DNA of 60,000 nt, taken from assembly GCA_914767715.1 (NCBI GenBank), contig OU612070.1:17970025-18030024 (forward strand), given 5' to 3'. Shown here one piece after another: positions 21,750 to 32,282 of this stretch. This DNA is from Membranipora membranacea (Eukaryota > Bryozoa > Gymnolaemata > Cheilostomatida > Membraniporidae). Under the pieces are notes generated by a model, which saw nothing but the letters and a program-made list of their open reading frames with translations, ran no database searches and was not told where the DNA came from. A program made the translations under genes and the position numbers. How positions within the stretch are numbered: position 1 is the stretch's first letter; every line of letters begins with the position of its first letter.

Positions 21750-24700
21750 TTAATCTTCAGGAGGCCATGACATGCCGTGATATTGTTTGAGATTAAGTTC
21801 TGTAATTTTTGTTGGCTTTTGAATGTTTGAATATTGACGTAGAACCTGTTCTAATTCATCGAAGTCACCACGAATGTTGGGACCTCTGATCGCCACACAT
21901 CTTGCACCTGCAACATCGAAAACCGACAATAATAAGATTTGGATCTGGTCTAGCCTTGTAAATACTGAAAATGGATTAATTCACAGCGTAATGTATGGGT
22001 TACCAATATCACTTACCTTATGCACTTATATAGATATATATAGATTTCAGGTTTGAATGTTTGAACAAATTGATGTTTCTCTTTTCGCAAGTTCTCAAAT
22101 TTTCAGTTCAGTTTCAATCAAATTATCAGCAAATCATAAATTATTATCATTGGTTGTGCCATGACAATGTTATCAATAATTTACGTCGGCTGTCTAGAAT
22201 TACTAGAATAAGGAGAGCAGCTTCCTAGTGATATGCATAGAGCCCAAATGGGCTGCCTGCTAGGTGATGTTGTACATTTGCTCTACATCAGTGTAAGCCA
22301 GTGTTTCAGTATGTGCGGCGCACAAACAGTTTCCAATGAATTAATAATTTAAAAAAAATTAATGTCAATAAAAGGGACCAATTTTGTCTTTGTCTTCCGC
22401 AAATTTTCAATTTCCATAACCAGGTCCTGATATTTTTATATTATCTTCTCTGCTTCTTCTGCTCTGAAATGCCTGGCACAGTGATGTCTATGATAACGGT
22501 CTCTGAATTCCTTCTATAGACCACAACAATATTCGGTCAGTGGTCAGTGCATAGATTGAAGTGCCACAAGATTATTGTTTTCAAGCACCGACTTCACATG
22601 GCAGTAGACAGACACTGTAGATATCTCATATTTATTATTATTATTACTATTATTACTTTTATTGGTTGTTTTCATTATGAATATGAGTAGAGTATATTCT
22701 CTCATTAGTGAGGCATAGCTGTTTATTCGCATTACAAGTTATAAGTTGAGCCTTCTCTTATCAATGAAATATTCATATTTAAACTTTAGCTTACCGTCTA
22801 TTTGTATATAGGGCTCCCAACGAGTACTGAGAATTAGTTTTTTGGTCTCATCACGTTTCAACTCTTCACTATTACAGAACTCTACCACTCGTTGGTTGAG
22901 CTGTTTGAATACATCTAGCTAAAATCACACAACCAAAAACAATGATCTACCTGGTAACCCTCTGTAGACGTAGTGATATTAACATTTTAATGATAACATC
23001 CCTGATGAAACACATATAAAGTGTCTTTGAAATTTCAAAGACACTTTATATGTGCTTTATCAGGGATTTGAAAACTTCTAGACATTCCCAAGTATGCCCT
23101 CAAATGACCAAACTTATATTCAGAATGCTGTTTCACTAACTCACTCAGCCAACCAATAAACAAACTATCAACCAGCCTCACCTCTTCGTAAAAGTCAGGT
23201 TGTTGAGCAATTTTCATCCAGAGAGTTCGATTAAAGTGTTGGTATAGCAGCCAGTCACCTCGATTGTGTGACTCACTTAGTAGCTTTGTTTTCTCATCTT
23301 CATCAAACTTTACTCCACTACGCTTATATGCCTCATTCACAAAGCCGAAGAATATGTCTACAAAAGGCACATTGAAGGTAACTCTGGTTAGCGGTTTATT
23401 CCATCATTACCATTTACTATCGGTGGGATGACACATTTTTGAGTTGTCTTCCCGCAAATCATAACAAGAGGTAGTAGAAAGCAACCCAGTCAAGATATCA
23501 TCATAGAGGTACAAGCTTTTAGCAAAACAAGAGAATCAAAGATCTATATAAGGCAAGCTTTCATCCTGGGCAGTCAATAAATTGAAAATATACAGTTTAG
23601 TTAGTGGGTTACCTTGCATAGACCATTTCATAATCCTGCGCAGTAAAACAACAGACTCATAGAAGTATTCTGTGATCATAATAAGACTGAATTTCCTATC
23701 AATAAACTCAATATAGTGTAATATATCAGTCTTGTTGTATACGTAGCCTGGATTCATTGGGAACCCTGGAACATCAGAAAAATGTAGCTGTTGACATACA
23801 TACGTATCATAGACAGAATTATATAATACTTCTCATATAACATGATTTCAGAGAACAAACTTTGTCCTGCGCCTTTTGCATATCAATTTAATTAACAAAA
23901 CAATGTGAAAATATTTTAAAAGATCTCTTAGGCAGTGTCATTAGATTAATTACTAACGGTGAAATTTCCTTTCTGATGTTGGAGAAATTTACTGCATGAG
24001 AGTATCACAGTTTAGTATTATTAATCTTCTGACCTTTTATTCACATAGCTGATAGTTAGCCTGGGCAGGCTGTCGTGGGTGGGTGGTGTCCCCCCACCCA
24101 CATACTCCCTTCAGCCTACCCAGGCTAGCTGATAGTAATGTAAACTCATTAGAGTGCTTACCTAACCATTGTAAGAAGTTATTATGTACATGTGTCTGCA
24201 TCTGACACACCCAATTTCTTCTTTTGTAGAAGAGTTTATCTCTATGTAGTACAGTTCTAGGATTCACACCCATTTTTCTGTAATATTCATAACATGGAGA
24301 TAAAAACACTGACCAGGCAGCCTTTGGGCTGTGTCCAAATCTTAGATATAATCACTACAACAAATTGCAGCAAATATTGACTGTGGTCTCATATACACAC
24401 ACAATGTAAATGATATTTGATAACGATCCACACCTGTAATATAATAATAATATAGAATAAATAATAACACTATGAGAATAGCTGTCTCTAAGAGGGACTG
24501 CACATGTGCGAGTGTTTACAGCTTAGCGAGGGAAAACTGGTTGTTTAGTGGTCTAAGTTCCGCCCCTTTTATAGTAAGCGGCTTATAATTACACGCTACA
24601 CGCTCGTAGTCTCATGGGTTAATTAGCGGTATCCAGTCGCACGTTTATGACGGGAATCATTAGAAGGCTTTGTTTATGGAATATCATGGGCTGATAGCTA

Positions 24701-27700
24701 ACCTTATGATTATATCGCAGCTTGTAAACATGCTTTGTGTCTGCAGTGAAAAATGAGGAGATAATGAGCGAAGCTAGAATTTCAAGCTCTATTTTATTTT
24801 TACTAGCTCTAGTTTTCTAGCTGGTCTGTGGACTGCTTAATATAGGTGATTGAGTGAGCACTGTGATGATAATACCTTGCGTTTAATCCTCTTCTTAAAA
24901 CAAGGAAAATATCACCGACTATCCCATGTTACTCCTTGCTGGGATAATACCTAAAATTGTCATGCAGACCAATTCACCTTATGTACACTGGAAACAAATC
25001 AGGCATCAATTTGGTAGACTGTATACTCAAAATGTTTTTTATGAGTAATACCCACAACGACTTTATTGCCGAGTGGCAAACCCGCAGAGAAACCCTAAGA
25101 AAGTATAGTATAGCTATAGGATAAGTGGAACTAAGTTCGACAGAAATAGGATTGTAATCTTAACAGTAACGATAACAACAAGCAGTAGCAAAGAGTTGAG
25201 CACATGTTCATACATCTACATAAAAATATAAATGAACCCGTTGTACTTACGAGTAGAGTGGGTTGTAGTCAACATAAGAGATGAACCATTTGACAGGATC
25301 TCTAATTGATGTTACGTAAACTGAATTTCCAGGAGGAAAATACTGATCAAAGAATGTTGAATGGTATCGATGGTGACTGAAGGATATCTTTGGCGATTGC
25401 CTGCGATCTGGTACTATATCCCATGACAGCCCTGGTCTCAACTCGCGTACATTGATCAACCCTGGATCTGTAAATAGACAAACTTTAATTTGGTTCTATG
25501 GCCAGATCCCTCAACAACACCACTGCCAGCTATCACAGTATTCCTTGAATTGAGGCCACAGTCTAATTGAGGGCTTGCCAGTGTTCTCTTAGTTAGACTA
25601 AAAGCTTCAAAACAATACCAAAACCTCTAAGGTGCATGTATACCAGTCTCGTTGTCTCATTCAAAATTAATTATACCTTCAGAAGAGAACAATGTATTAC
25701 ATTACATACATCCATCAACTCTTGGTAGTATCATGTGTAGCTTGTTTCTGAGAGCGTATGATTTGAATATTCGAGCAAATGAGGAGCTTCCTGTTTTTTC
25801 AACCTTGATGTAAACAACAGATTTATTCGCTGTTGAGTTGGCTGGTTTGTATTTGTAGGGAATCGTATCTGCACCGAACTATAAATAGATTTCATGATAT
25901 CACAGAATACAATATGATTTATAACAAGGACAAGTCCAAGGTGTGTTGTGATAAAAAATCTATACGCGTGTGCATGTGCATCTATATGCAGTGCATAATG
26001 AGAACTGGCTAGTGGCAGTATTGAAACTGACACTACGTAATTATACATCGTAATCATGTACATTTATTTACGTAAAATTTAATTCCATATATCATAGATG
26101 CAGCAATGGATAATTTGGATATTACATTGTGTGGCTGCTAGCGTAGCTACCCTGCACAATTATAACAAATTAATATTGTGTCACACAGCCACTTTAAAAC
26201 AAAAAAGTGAGTGCCACCAATGAACTAAAGGTTTAATTCATTGGTGCCACGCTACGAGGTAATTTTCCTATACGATCTTCAAATGACTTATGGTAAAAAC
26301 TGTTACTTCCAGCAGATAAGTGGCAGCAGTTTCCAAATTAAGTTTTTGTTCTGGATCCCAAAAATTATAAAACAGGCTTTTGTTCATATTCATTGTAATC
26401 CGGTTGTGGAAGCACCAACCCTTTGACTTAAGATCTTTATGGAAACAGTATCGCCTTCACACGCATTGCTGTTGAGGACGGGGGGGGGGGGGGGGGGGTT
26501 GAACCCACAAACGTCGCAACACCGCAATCTAGCTTTCAACTAACGTCGCAATCCAAAGAAACATTGCAACAAAAGCTTTTTTTAAAGTCGCAACCCCACA
26601 AACGTCGCAAATTTTTAAAGGGATAATAAACTTCTGATCTCTGTTTGGCAGCCAATGGAGCACAGAAAAATGTATGTACATACAAAAACTCCTTATTTGT
26701 AATTCAAAACCCCTTGTTCTGCTCAAATGTGCATTCTAAATTGTAGTTGTGCATCTCCAACAAGAAATAAGACAACTAACAGAATTGCTTGTGATCTGAA
26801 AAAAGCCGATTTTGTGAGCAGTTGTGTGCTCCTACCTCTTGGTTAGTGTTTCAATTGTCCAGATACTCAAAGTGCGCATGTGCAATAAGGATGACCTTTT
26901 GACTTTAGCTTGTTATTTTCTAACAGCCCAGCTTAACACTTTTATTACCATATCCGGTTATGGTAGTAAAAGTGTTAAGCTGGGCTGTTAGAAAATAACA
27001 AGCTAAAGTCAAAAGGTCATCCTTATTGCACATGCGCACTTTGAGTATCTGGACAATTGAAACACTAACCAAGAGGTAGGAGCACACAACTGCTCACAAA
27101 ATCAGCTTTTTTCAGATCACAAGCAATTCTGTTAGTTGTCTTATTTCTTGTTGGAGATGCACAACTATAATTTAGAATGCACATTTGAGCAGAACAAGGG
27201 GTTTTGAATTACAAATAAGGAGTTTTTATATGTACATACATTTTTCTGTGCTCCATTGGCTGCCAAACAGAGATCAGAAGTGTATTATTCCTTTAATTGT
27301 CGCAAAAGCTTGAACATACTAACGTCGCAAATCAACAGAAATGCCTAGCTGTCTTCTCATTTTATGTCTTGTCTTTGAGAAGGGGCTGAACGAGGTAACT
27401 TGGATCAACCTGGGTTCAGGTCTCAGGGACCCATAGAACTCAAGCCTTCCATAAAACAAAGTTTAATCTAGCATCGTTGTTCAAAACGCCCCGAAATACG
27501 AATGAATTGGAGCAAATCTGAAACTGTGATTCACGTTGGCTTAGCTGCCCCCTTTAGGTCGGATTGACCAAAGGTTCGCTGCCTCGCCTGTTTGTAGAAT
27601 TGGCATTAGGTTACAAAGTGAAAGGCTGTGTCTTTGTCTTGACCACATTTTGGACAGTCCATTTCATCTGTTAGCTTAAGTTTTTGCAAGCGTGCCTTGA

Positions 27701-28812
27701 ATGGCCCGTGACCAGTTACAACTGATATGAGGTTACTGATCTCTGAGCGTCCAAAGCAGAGGAGCCCAGTTTCAAATCCAAGATTCAGTTCACTAATGAA
27801 TGATTTTGTATGTTTACCATGTTTATAATTTCTCCAATACATAATTTTTGAATCCATCACCCACTCTTTGATTCCCTGCTTTATGACTGATTGGGTTACA
27901 GGGAGTGCTGGTTCTGTACCATAAAAGTCACGGGCAGAACCAGCATTTGCAAGTCAGTCCGCTTGTTCATTTCCATAGATGCCAATGTGTCCTGGTACCC
28001 AAATGACCTTGATATTATTTCTATGTCCAAGTAATTTCAGCTTGTTTCGGCATTCTAAGACTAATTTTGGAAGTGTGTATGTGTGATTTAAGCGCATGCA
28101 TTGCAGCCTGGCTATCAATATAGATGGCAATATTCAACCCTTCTGAATTGAACAGTTGTGAGAGCATTTGAGACAGCAGTAATTTCAACTTGGAATACTG
28201 TTACTGTGTTTCCGAGGCATTGAAACACTTCTCGTACAAAAGGAGGATTATTATGACTAGTAATGTATACACCTGATCCAGCGCCGAGATCACTTTGTGA
28301 ACCATCTGTTTAAACATTGATGTCGTAATCAGTTTTAACATCCCGTTCTATCCACTGCCCACGGTCTGGTACCTCAAATTTCACATGAGTCATACCAAAC
28401 ACCAGCGTGCGGGGATAGAGTAGGAAGGCATCAAGGCTGGTGAGCAAATGGTAGTTAGTAAGTTAAAAATTGTGTTGTGACCATATTTATGATTGAGTCC
28501 TACTGATTGCGTTGAGATAGTCAAATTTGTCAAGTCTGTTTGCCTATCCCTTTCACCTGCTTATTCGACTATATATACAATAATACATGTATAATGAAAA
28601 TCAATACAAGAAAAACCAAATAATTGCTTTAGGGTTCTGTCCGTCACAATTTGGTGAAGTCTTTTTAATAAACATATCTATGAAGGTAATAGTGAAGCGA
28701 CACTCACCGTTACGTCATTTTGAATGTTTGATCCGTAGAATATTGAGATCAGAGAGAAAGTGACTAGTAGGCAGAGAGAAAGAATCTTACATCGTCGTGT
28801 CATAGGTGCCAT
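21750..28812 (-). CDS. Galactose-3-O-sulfotransferase-like enzyme, copy B
   Basis: Tandem paralogue of the gene at 10144-19375. Exons (descending): 28812-28708, 25878-25710, 25467-25251, 24277-24162, 23765-23613, 23357-23182, 22918-22795, 21907-21750; 405 aa. All seven splice phases equal those of copy A and the last four exons have identical lengths (153, 176, 124, 158). Exon 1 is a type II anchor (CKILSLCLLVTFSLISIFYG). PAPS motifs are canonical here: EKTGSSS (62-68) and SIRDPVKWF (145-153). Other family blocks: FSLIMITEYFYESVVLLRR, NRGDWLLYQHFNRTLW, LDVFKQLNQRVVEFCN. It should be a Golgi enzyme sulfating galactose; acceptor unknown. An in-frame upstream ATG at 28893 exists, but the 28812 start gives the shorter cytosolic tail usual for the family. 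Intron 1 holds a long palindrome and an RNase H-type LINE fragment. Confidence 0.92.
22998..23067. repeat. Perfect-loopless hairpin, 70 bp
   Basis: A palindrome centred between 23032 and 23033 with 35-bp arms and about one or two mismatches (arms contain CACATATAAAGTGTCTTTGA). It lies in intron 6 of sulfotransferase B, on the transcribed strand. Confidence 0.85.
24057..24127. mobile_element. 71-bp foldback element with 9-bp target-site duplication
   Basis: Begins TAGCCTGGGCAGGCTGTCG and ends CAGCCTACCCAGGCTA; the middle is a GTGGGTGGG/CCCACCCAC stem. It is flanked by exact 9-bp copies GCTGATAGT at 24048-24056 and 24128-24136. The ends match the 567-bp element at 53569-54135, so this is a minimal relative of it. 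It lies 34 bp from the exon edge at 24162 of sulfotransferase B. Confidence 0.85.
26480..26611. repeat. Poly-G tract and ACGTCGCAA short repeats
   Basis: A run of about 19 G near 26480-26498 is followed by several copies of (A)CGTCGCAA or AGTCGCAA (near 26512, 26544, 26586, 26603) with ATTGCAAC variants. More copies follow the palindrome at 27299-27306 and 27323-27330, so the palindrome is inserted within this repeat patch. Confidence 0.6.
26612..27298. mobile_element. Nearly perfect 687-bp palindrome (foldback element)
   Basis: Two arms of about 340 bp, centred on TCCGG at about 26953-26957, are reverse complements with only a handful of differences by eye. The ends resemble TTAAAGGRATAATA inverted repeats. 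Exact 8-mers GTCGCAAA flank it at 26604-26611 and 27299-27306, a possible target-site duplication, although that word is locally repetitive. No protein-coding frame. It lies in intron 1 of sulfotransferase B, so the pre-mRNA would contain a roughly 340-bp double-stranded stem. Confidence 0.85.
27606..28450 (-). mobile_element. Decayed LINE fragment with RNase H domain
   Basis: Reading the minus strand, an RNase H signature appears in order: TDGSQSDLGAGSGVYI (about 28300), QVEITAVSNAL (about 28165), IYIDSQAAMHAL (about 28110), and downstream SVVTGHGPFKARLQKLKL with a DCPKCG...AFHF zinc-knuckle-like end (27606-27730). Frames are broken by stops and shifts (for example a stop just before TDGS). 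This arrangement (RNase H plus a C-terminal CxxC) is known from Jockey/I-type non-LTR elements. It is a different element from the one at 16185-18535. Confidence 0.8.
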
Positions 28813-30438
28813 CTTCACTACTAATTGTACCTTTCCGGATAGCCTGATATAATTGAGATAAAGCTGAGTACTACAACGACAATCATACACCAATCATGGG
28901 TAGTAGTTACTGTACCATGCAATCCCTCTACTACAGCATTATACCCAAGCTTATAAATACATTGATTATACCTATCAGTGCAGCAACAATAGATGAATAG
29001 ATGAATAAGCAAGTCTTTAGTGATTGTGTTTGAACATTGCCAAACACGATGTTCAAACACAATCACTAAAGACTTATAGTCAATAACCTGTAATGCAGTA
29101 AAATATGGATGCCAATACATTACTACATATGAAAAAACACTGTAGCTGTACACAGCGGGCAATTTCTTAACCTCAGCCCAAAATCAACTGTTGATTTTTC
29201 AGACAAATTGAGTTGATCATTCAACTTACAAATTTTCAAAAAAAACTCTGTTTCTGACTTGAGAATTGGTTGAGAATTCTAAGGGAGTAAATACTCTCAT
29301 CATTAACTGACGCATCAACTGACGTTCTTTCAAAATCCGCACATTATCAAACCTCCATAATTCTTTTTGTTCTGTTTTCTTTTGTTTTAGTTTTTATTGC
29401 ACTAAATTGATATACTATGATGGTTGTTAACAAAATATAGTTGAATATAACAGGCAAAGGGACAACCAGATAGCCAGTTAAAGGCTAGCCTGAAGGCTGC
29501 CCAGCTCAAGCTTTCCTCCCCTACCGCATGACCCCACTGACAATACGAGAAAGCATAAATTGCATAAATAATCAACGAAAGGTCATCGAAATAAGCCTGT
29601 CCCTTTCAGACTGGAGATCATATTGTGTATTCCGGTTTGCTATCTCTATACAACCAATTTGTTTTACTATGCTACTCAATCAGTATTAGATAATGTGAAA
29701 AATTATTGAATAACTAACAATCACCATGACCCTGTGTTTGGCGGGGGGGGGGGGGAAGACTTAGACTACCAAAAAAAAGAGTAATTATACCAAGGAGTAG
29801 GTAGTTTTACTCCTTAATTATACTCAGGTTGTCTACCTCATGGGTATTAAAAGGACAGCTATATAACGCTTTCTTTTGCAATTGCTCAGTTTGTAATTAT
29901 AGTCATCGCCAATCATAAAGGTCAAAACAAAGTGTCTGCTTTCCATGGGTGAAAAATAAAACTCATTGGTTTTTTTAGTAACTGTTTATCAAAAATGCTG
30001 AACATGAGCGCAAACCTCGATACATACTATATTAACATATTCTAATCAAAAACTGACTCAAAGTTGATTTTAGAAATGACAATAATGAAGACAGGTTTTA
30101 CACAACCAAAGAGTAGTAGGTACTCTTTGACACAAACATACTTGAAACTAATCTATGATGGGCCTTGTCATCATCTACAGGAAAGGTCATTTTTAAATTC
30201 CTGAACACCAACAATGCAAGCATGAATTCTTCCTCTGACTAGTATATTGGTTTTGGGTGGTTGATACTGATCATGGGCAAAAGAGAGGCTCAGAAGTCCC
30301 AGCCCAGGTGGCCAGTCCCAAGCCATGACACTGTGAGATACTAACTTCACAGCTTACTCGGGATGAGCCAGGAGCCTCAATAAAAAAGGGGGTAGAAGCT
30401 GTGAGATCTCAAGTTCTCACAGCTCAGGCTCAGGGTAC

Positions 30439-30441
<3 letters not shown>
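28813..30441. other. Intergenic region 5' of sulfotransferase B
   Basis: Holds the copy B promoter, a perfect hairpin at 29011-29075, a G-run near 29742 and otherwise AT-rich DNA. I see no exon with paired splice sites and coding character. Confidence 0.4.
29011..29075. repeat. Perfect 27-bp stem / 11-nt loop hairpin
   Basis: 29011-29037 is the exact reverse complement of 29049-29075 with loop TGCCAAACACG. The dimensions resemble a small pre-miRNA or a tiny MITE. It lies about 200 bp upstream of the sulfotransferase B start codon. Confidence 0.85.

Positions 30442-30478
<37 letters not shown>
30442..30478. repeat. (GA)n microsatellite
   Basis: An uninterrupted dinucleotide run of about 18 units. 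Confidence 0.95.
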
Positions 30479-30483
<5 letters not shown>

Positions 30484-30633
30484 ACAAGGAGAAGGCAGCG
30501 ATTGATAACACACAGCCACTTTACCACTTAACACATATATCCAATTAAATTTTTTGGAATGTAACATTTTAAGGCGCATCACATTTTATATTTTAATTGA
30601 ATTGTGTTGATTGAGCAATCAAAAAGCAAAATT

Positions 30634-30980
30634 CAATCTCCATTTTTTGATGAAATCGGGTATTGTGTACGCATTATATATGTTAATTATTATTACAGCG
30701 CAATAAGTCAGAAACCAATCTCCATTTTTTGATGAAATCGGGAGTGTTGTAAGGGCTATGTGTCATGAAATCACTTGTATCAGTCAGCGATCCCGTCTCC
30801 GCCTTTTGGGAGGTTCAAGGGTTTTGTACGATTTATGTAGGCTATAATTGAAATATTTCGAACAAAGTAAAAATCCAATCTCCGTTTTTCAAGAAAAATT
30901 AACAGTTTATTTGCATTTTTATTTTCAAAATCAAAATCTATGTGCAAATGCAATCTCCATATTTTGGCCATGCCTATCCG
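30634..30980. repeat. Degenerate tandem repeat, unit about 80 bp
   Basis: The core CAATCTCCATTTTTTGATGA recurs at 30634, 30716, 30876 (CAATCTCCGTTTTTCAAGA) and 30951 (CAATCTCCATATTTTGG); a weaker GTCTCCGCCTTTTGGG is near 30795. Spacings are about 82, 80, 80 and 75 bp. This looks like a short, old satellite array. Confidence 0.65.
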
Positions 30981-32093
30981 CAGTGATGAACACCGGTGCA
31001 TGTAAAACCGGGGAACATCAAGGCTGGTTAGTTCTTATTGGAGAGCCCTTGGAGCATGTTTTTTCTGGTATGTTATATATTGCTTTTCTGGTAACTTAGT
31101 TTATTTTCAAGAATACAAATTGATTTTAATGTCAAAAAGGCATCTGAACTGTGAGTCATTAGTAAAATTTGTCACAAGATTCGAAAGCAAATATTCTGGA
31201 TAAATTTGTGTACATAACGAAACACTTTTTGTATGGATTTGCCTCCTTCCTCAACAGGAAGGAGTTGACTCCATACAAAATATTCATGAGCAATAATGAG
31301 GAAAAGATGGGTATCTGTTCTGCTTGAATATTCGGCCCCATGTGGGTCGAATATGCGACAACACCAACCGTCCATGTCTCCCCTCTCTTTTGAATCCCTT
31401 ACCTTCATCTGTGCCCCCATTCACAAACCCTATTGAATTGTTCATTAATAAAATAACTGAATAATAATAAGAGTAAGGTCCATAAAGATTAATCAATAAA
31501 ACATTGGTTCACTTCACAAGTCTACTCCAAAACAATGTTAGTTCATATCATTGGTTTGGCTGCCCCTTTGTGTTTCTGGTGTTTTGTCAAACAAGAAAAA
31601 CACAAAGGGGGGGGGGGGCAGTCAAACATTGCCAGGGACCCACCCATGTTTCGGGAAGACCTGTCCTGTGCATTGGTTGGTCCTGGCAATGAACTAAACT
31701 AGTTAATTCAAATTGGTCCTGGAGATCAAACAACAATGAGTTGACATAATATAGTAGGCCATAGTAAAAGAGAGACTAAGAGCTTTCGTTTTTCTCTATG
31801 AATAGGTGATACTAAATATGTACAATTTGAGGATGTAACAGTTGAAATTGTAACACACACAGACTTTGCCATTTCCATACTTTCTCCCTGATTGACCATA
31901 AAAATATAATGACTCTTTTTACAGATTGCCTGCTCTGGTGTACCCTGATAACAATTAATGTTATTTTTGTTGGTGAGTCAATTGTTGAATGGTGACAACA
32001 GCAAGGAAGAGAAGACAACTCTATTAATTCCAAAAACATTATACATCATTTAAAAGAATACAATAATACATGTATATATACCTATATTCAATT
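30981..32093. other. Intergenic region 3' of CWC27
   Basis: Contains an imperfect hairpin at 31227-31280, an inverted repeat around a 12-G run at about 31558-31620 (CCCCTTTGTGTTTCT / AAAAACACAAAGGGG), and an ATTGCCAGGR inverted pair at about 31628-31690. No supported gene. Confidence 0.4.
31227..31280. repeat. Imperfect 24-bp stem / 6-nt loop hairpin
   Basis: 31227-31250 pairs with 31257-31280 around loop TCAACA, with a mismatched patch (TTTGCC against GTTGAC). Pre-miRNA-like geometry; no other support. Confidence 0.55.
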
Positions 32094-32099
32094 TTTATT
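32094..32099 (-). terminator. AATAAA polyadenylation signal of CWC27
   Basis: AATAAA on the minus strand, 184 nt past the CWC27 stop codon, in an AT-rich 3' UTR. Confidence 0.45.
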
Positions 32100-32282
32100 C
32101 TGGAGACTAATAAGTATTGTATGTGATACACATGGTATATATATGGATATACCCAATATAAAAGGACAACAAGATTTCATATTTACACAATCATCACTGT
32201 CTAAACTGCAGCTGCATTTCAGGGTGTTCTGTACAGAAAAGGATAATTATATAAACAAAAGATAAGAAGTTTAATTTAGAGA

